Made by a program: the position numbers and the translations under genes. Positions 62,806 to 64,000 of a stretch of DNA of 64,000 nucleotides are shown here, piece by piece (within the stretch, counting starts at the first letter, position 1; the number at the start of each line of letters is the position of its first letter). Origin of the DNA: Priestia megaterium NBRC 15308 = ATCC 14581 (lineage in GTDB: Bacteria > Bacillota > Bacilli > Bacillales > Bacillaceae_H). The stretch spans positions 2,784,501 through 2,848,500 of the forward strand of contig NZ_CP009920.1 of the NCBI RefSeq assembly GCF_000832985.1. The letters are read 5' to 3'. A model generated the notes under the pieces. It worked only from the letters and a program-made list of their open reading frames with translations, was not told the origin of the DNA and did no database searches.

Positions 62806-64000
62806 TTACACTTTTTTTATAAACGACTTCAGGAATCTTGAAGGATAAGCGGTTTTACCTCTTCTAGTTTGCGGAACAGATAAGTAAAGTGAATTCTGTG
62901 CACGCGTCATGGCTACATATAAAAGGCGGCGTTCTTCTTGAAGCGGCACATCATCTCCGCCTCGATAAGCTTCGAGTGCATAATCATGAGGCAATCCGCC
63001 ATCTACGCTGCTCAGTACGTATACATGCTTATATTCAAGACCCTTTGCTCGATGAATTGTGGTTAGCTGAATACTTTCATTAAATTGCTTGCTTAAAGCT
63101 TTCATCTCTGTGTTCATGGCAATCATATGATCCACATGCTCTAACAGTTCAGGTACGGTTTTAAATTTACGTGCTACAACTTTTAAATCCCGCACGTCAT
63201 CCGAACCTTTTTCCATCATATTTCCTTCATTTCCGCGTTTTTTGACAAAATCGTCGAATCCCATATCTTTAGAAATCGTCTCAAGTGCCAAAGAAGGAGA
63301 CATTGATTTTAGCGACTTGAATAAAGGAATTACTTTCTTGAGCTTTTTTTGCTGAAATGGTTTTAAATCTTGAAGATATTCAAGCGCATCAATAAATGTA
63401 CCATCATGAAGAATACTTGCTGCTTTTAAGTCGTTGACTGCTGTTTTCTTTAAAAAGAGTGCGTTTACTAAATCTTGCAGCGAACTTGCGTCATTTGGAT
63501 TCACGCTCAAACGTAGAAATGAAAGTAAACTTCGAACCATTCGTCTTTTATAAAACGAATCTGCATCTTGTTCGATTGAAAATGGCAGGTTTGACTGCGA
63601 TAAACGTTCAAAGATGGCGCGTGAAGAAGCGTGAGTTCGGTACAAGACCGCGAAGTCAGTTGGAGAAGCTCCTTGCTTAATCTTTTCTTTCATATCCGTT
63701 ACAATCATTGTTGCTTCTTCTTCCTCGTCATATGGAAAGAAGAAGGTAGGTCGCAACTCATTATCAAACTGGGCAGCCATTTCTTTTTGTCGGCGCGCTG
63801 TATTTCGTGCAATGACTTTATTCGCGGAAGAAACGATGGCATGAGCTGAACGATAATTTTGGTTTAACGTAATAACAGTTGTATTAGCAAAATCTTTTTC
63901 AAAGTTTAAAATGAACGAAGGGTCGCTTCCGCGGAAAGCGTAAATTGATTGATCATCATCTCCTACGACACACAAGTTTTTAGAGCCTTCACTTAGCATT
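62806..64000 (-). CDS. yjcD: UvrD/PcrA-type DNA helicase (YjcD), C-terminal part (partial)
   Basis: A superfamily I DNA helicase. The coding frame is open through base 64000, so the N-terminus with Walker A lies outside the window; 397 or more residues are seen. Motif III-type VGDDDQSIYAFRG, motif IV ITLNQNYRS, motif V TTIHRAKGLEYKHVYV and motif VI EERRLLYVAMTRA are present. It ends RFLKSFIKKV. Position after spoVIF fits B. subtilis yjcD, a UvrD-like helicase of unknown role. Repeat copy B abuts its stop. Confidence 0.9.
   Translation of the reverse strand, partial: MLSEGSKNLCVVGDDDQSIYAFRGSDPSFILNFEKDFANTTVITLNQNYRSAHAIVSSANKVIARNTARRQKEMAAQFDNELRPTFFFPYDEEEEATMIVTDMKEKIKQGASPTDFAVLYRTHASSRAIFERLSQSNLPFSIEQDADSFYKRRMVRSLLSFLRLSVNPNDASSLQDLVNALFLKKTAVNDLKAASILHDGTFIDALEYLQDLKPFQQKKLKKVIPLFKSLKSMSPSLALETISKDMGFDDFVKKRGNEGNMMEKGSDDVRDLKVVARKFKTVPELLEHVDHMIAMNTEMKALSKQFNESIQLTTIHRAKGLEYKHVYVLSSVDGGLPHDYALEAYRGGDDVPLQEERRLLYVAMTRAQNSLYLSVPQTRRGKTAYPSRFLKSFIKKV

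Overview
The window looks like chromosomal core DNA from a spore-forming Bacillaceae, most probably Priestia (Bacillus) megaterium or a close relative. Reasons: low GC, strong AAGGAGG-type ribosome sites, several TTG/GTG starts, rho-independent terminators after most genes, spore-coat and sporulation genes, competence genes (comZ, coiA, mecA), and a gene order that follows the B. subtilis argF-yjzC-yjzD-yjaU-yjaV-comZ-fabHA-fabF-yjaZ-app-yjbA-trpS-opp-yjbC-spx-yjbE-mecA-coiA-pepF-roxS-spxH-yjbI-to-Q-cotO-yjcA-spoVIF-yjcD segment. The species call is inference. I saw no tRNA, rRNA, CRISPR array, prophage or insertion sequence.

Layout. 1-5.1 kb: end of carB, argF, an NAD(P)-binding protein, yjzC, and clpB behind a CtsR-type operator. 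5.2-10.5 kb: an insertion relative to the B. subtilis order, with an AraC regulator divergent from galK-galT (catabolite-repression-like sites in between) and a hydroxyisobutyrate-dehydrogenase-like gene. 10.6-15.9 kb: yjzD, yjaU, yjaV, comZ, a yjzB-like gene, then fabHA-fabF behind a FapR-like half-site. 15.9-31.3 kb: a DUF2268 protease and two complete oligopeptide ABC transporters (appDFABC, oppABCDF), with yjbA and T-box-controlled trpS between them. 31.5-39.9 kb: yjbC, two amino-acid permeases, spx, LysR-madL-madM (malonate uptake) and a TerC protein. The permeases separate yjbC from spx, and yjbC points the other way.

40-54.6 kb: mecA, cardiolipin synthase, coiA, pepF, the small RNA roxS with a Rex-like operator, spxH-yjbI, a lytic transglycosylase with a CYTH protein, yjbL, relQ (small alarmone synthetase)-nadK-rluA-type operon, prpE and mgtE. 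54.7-64 kb: a CPA2 cation/proton antiporter, cotO, yjcA and a cluster of small or uncharacterised genes that look sporulation-related (several with SigK-type promoters), spoVIF, an M48 peptidase, and the 3' part of a UvrD-type helicase gene.

Together the region links peptide uptake, Spx proteostasis (spx, spxH; mecA and clpB as further Clp-related factors), redox-responsive RNA control (roxS), the stringent response (relQ) and late sporulation. Three diverged copies of one structured intergenic repeat (about 250-340 bp) lie directly 3' of three genes, each with its own hairpin plus T-run. I found no convincing, wholly new multi-gene system. The best leads are that repeat family, a perfect 38-bp palindrome at 32250, and the uncharacterised genes at 58-61 kb.
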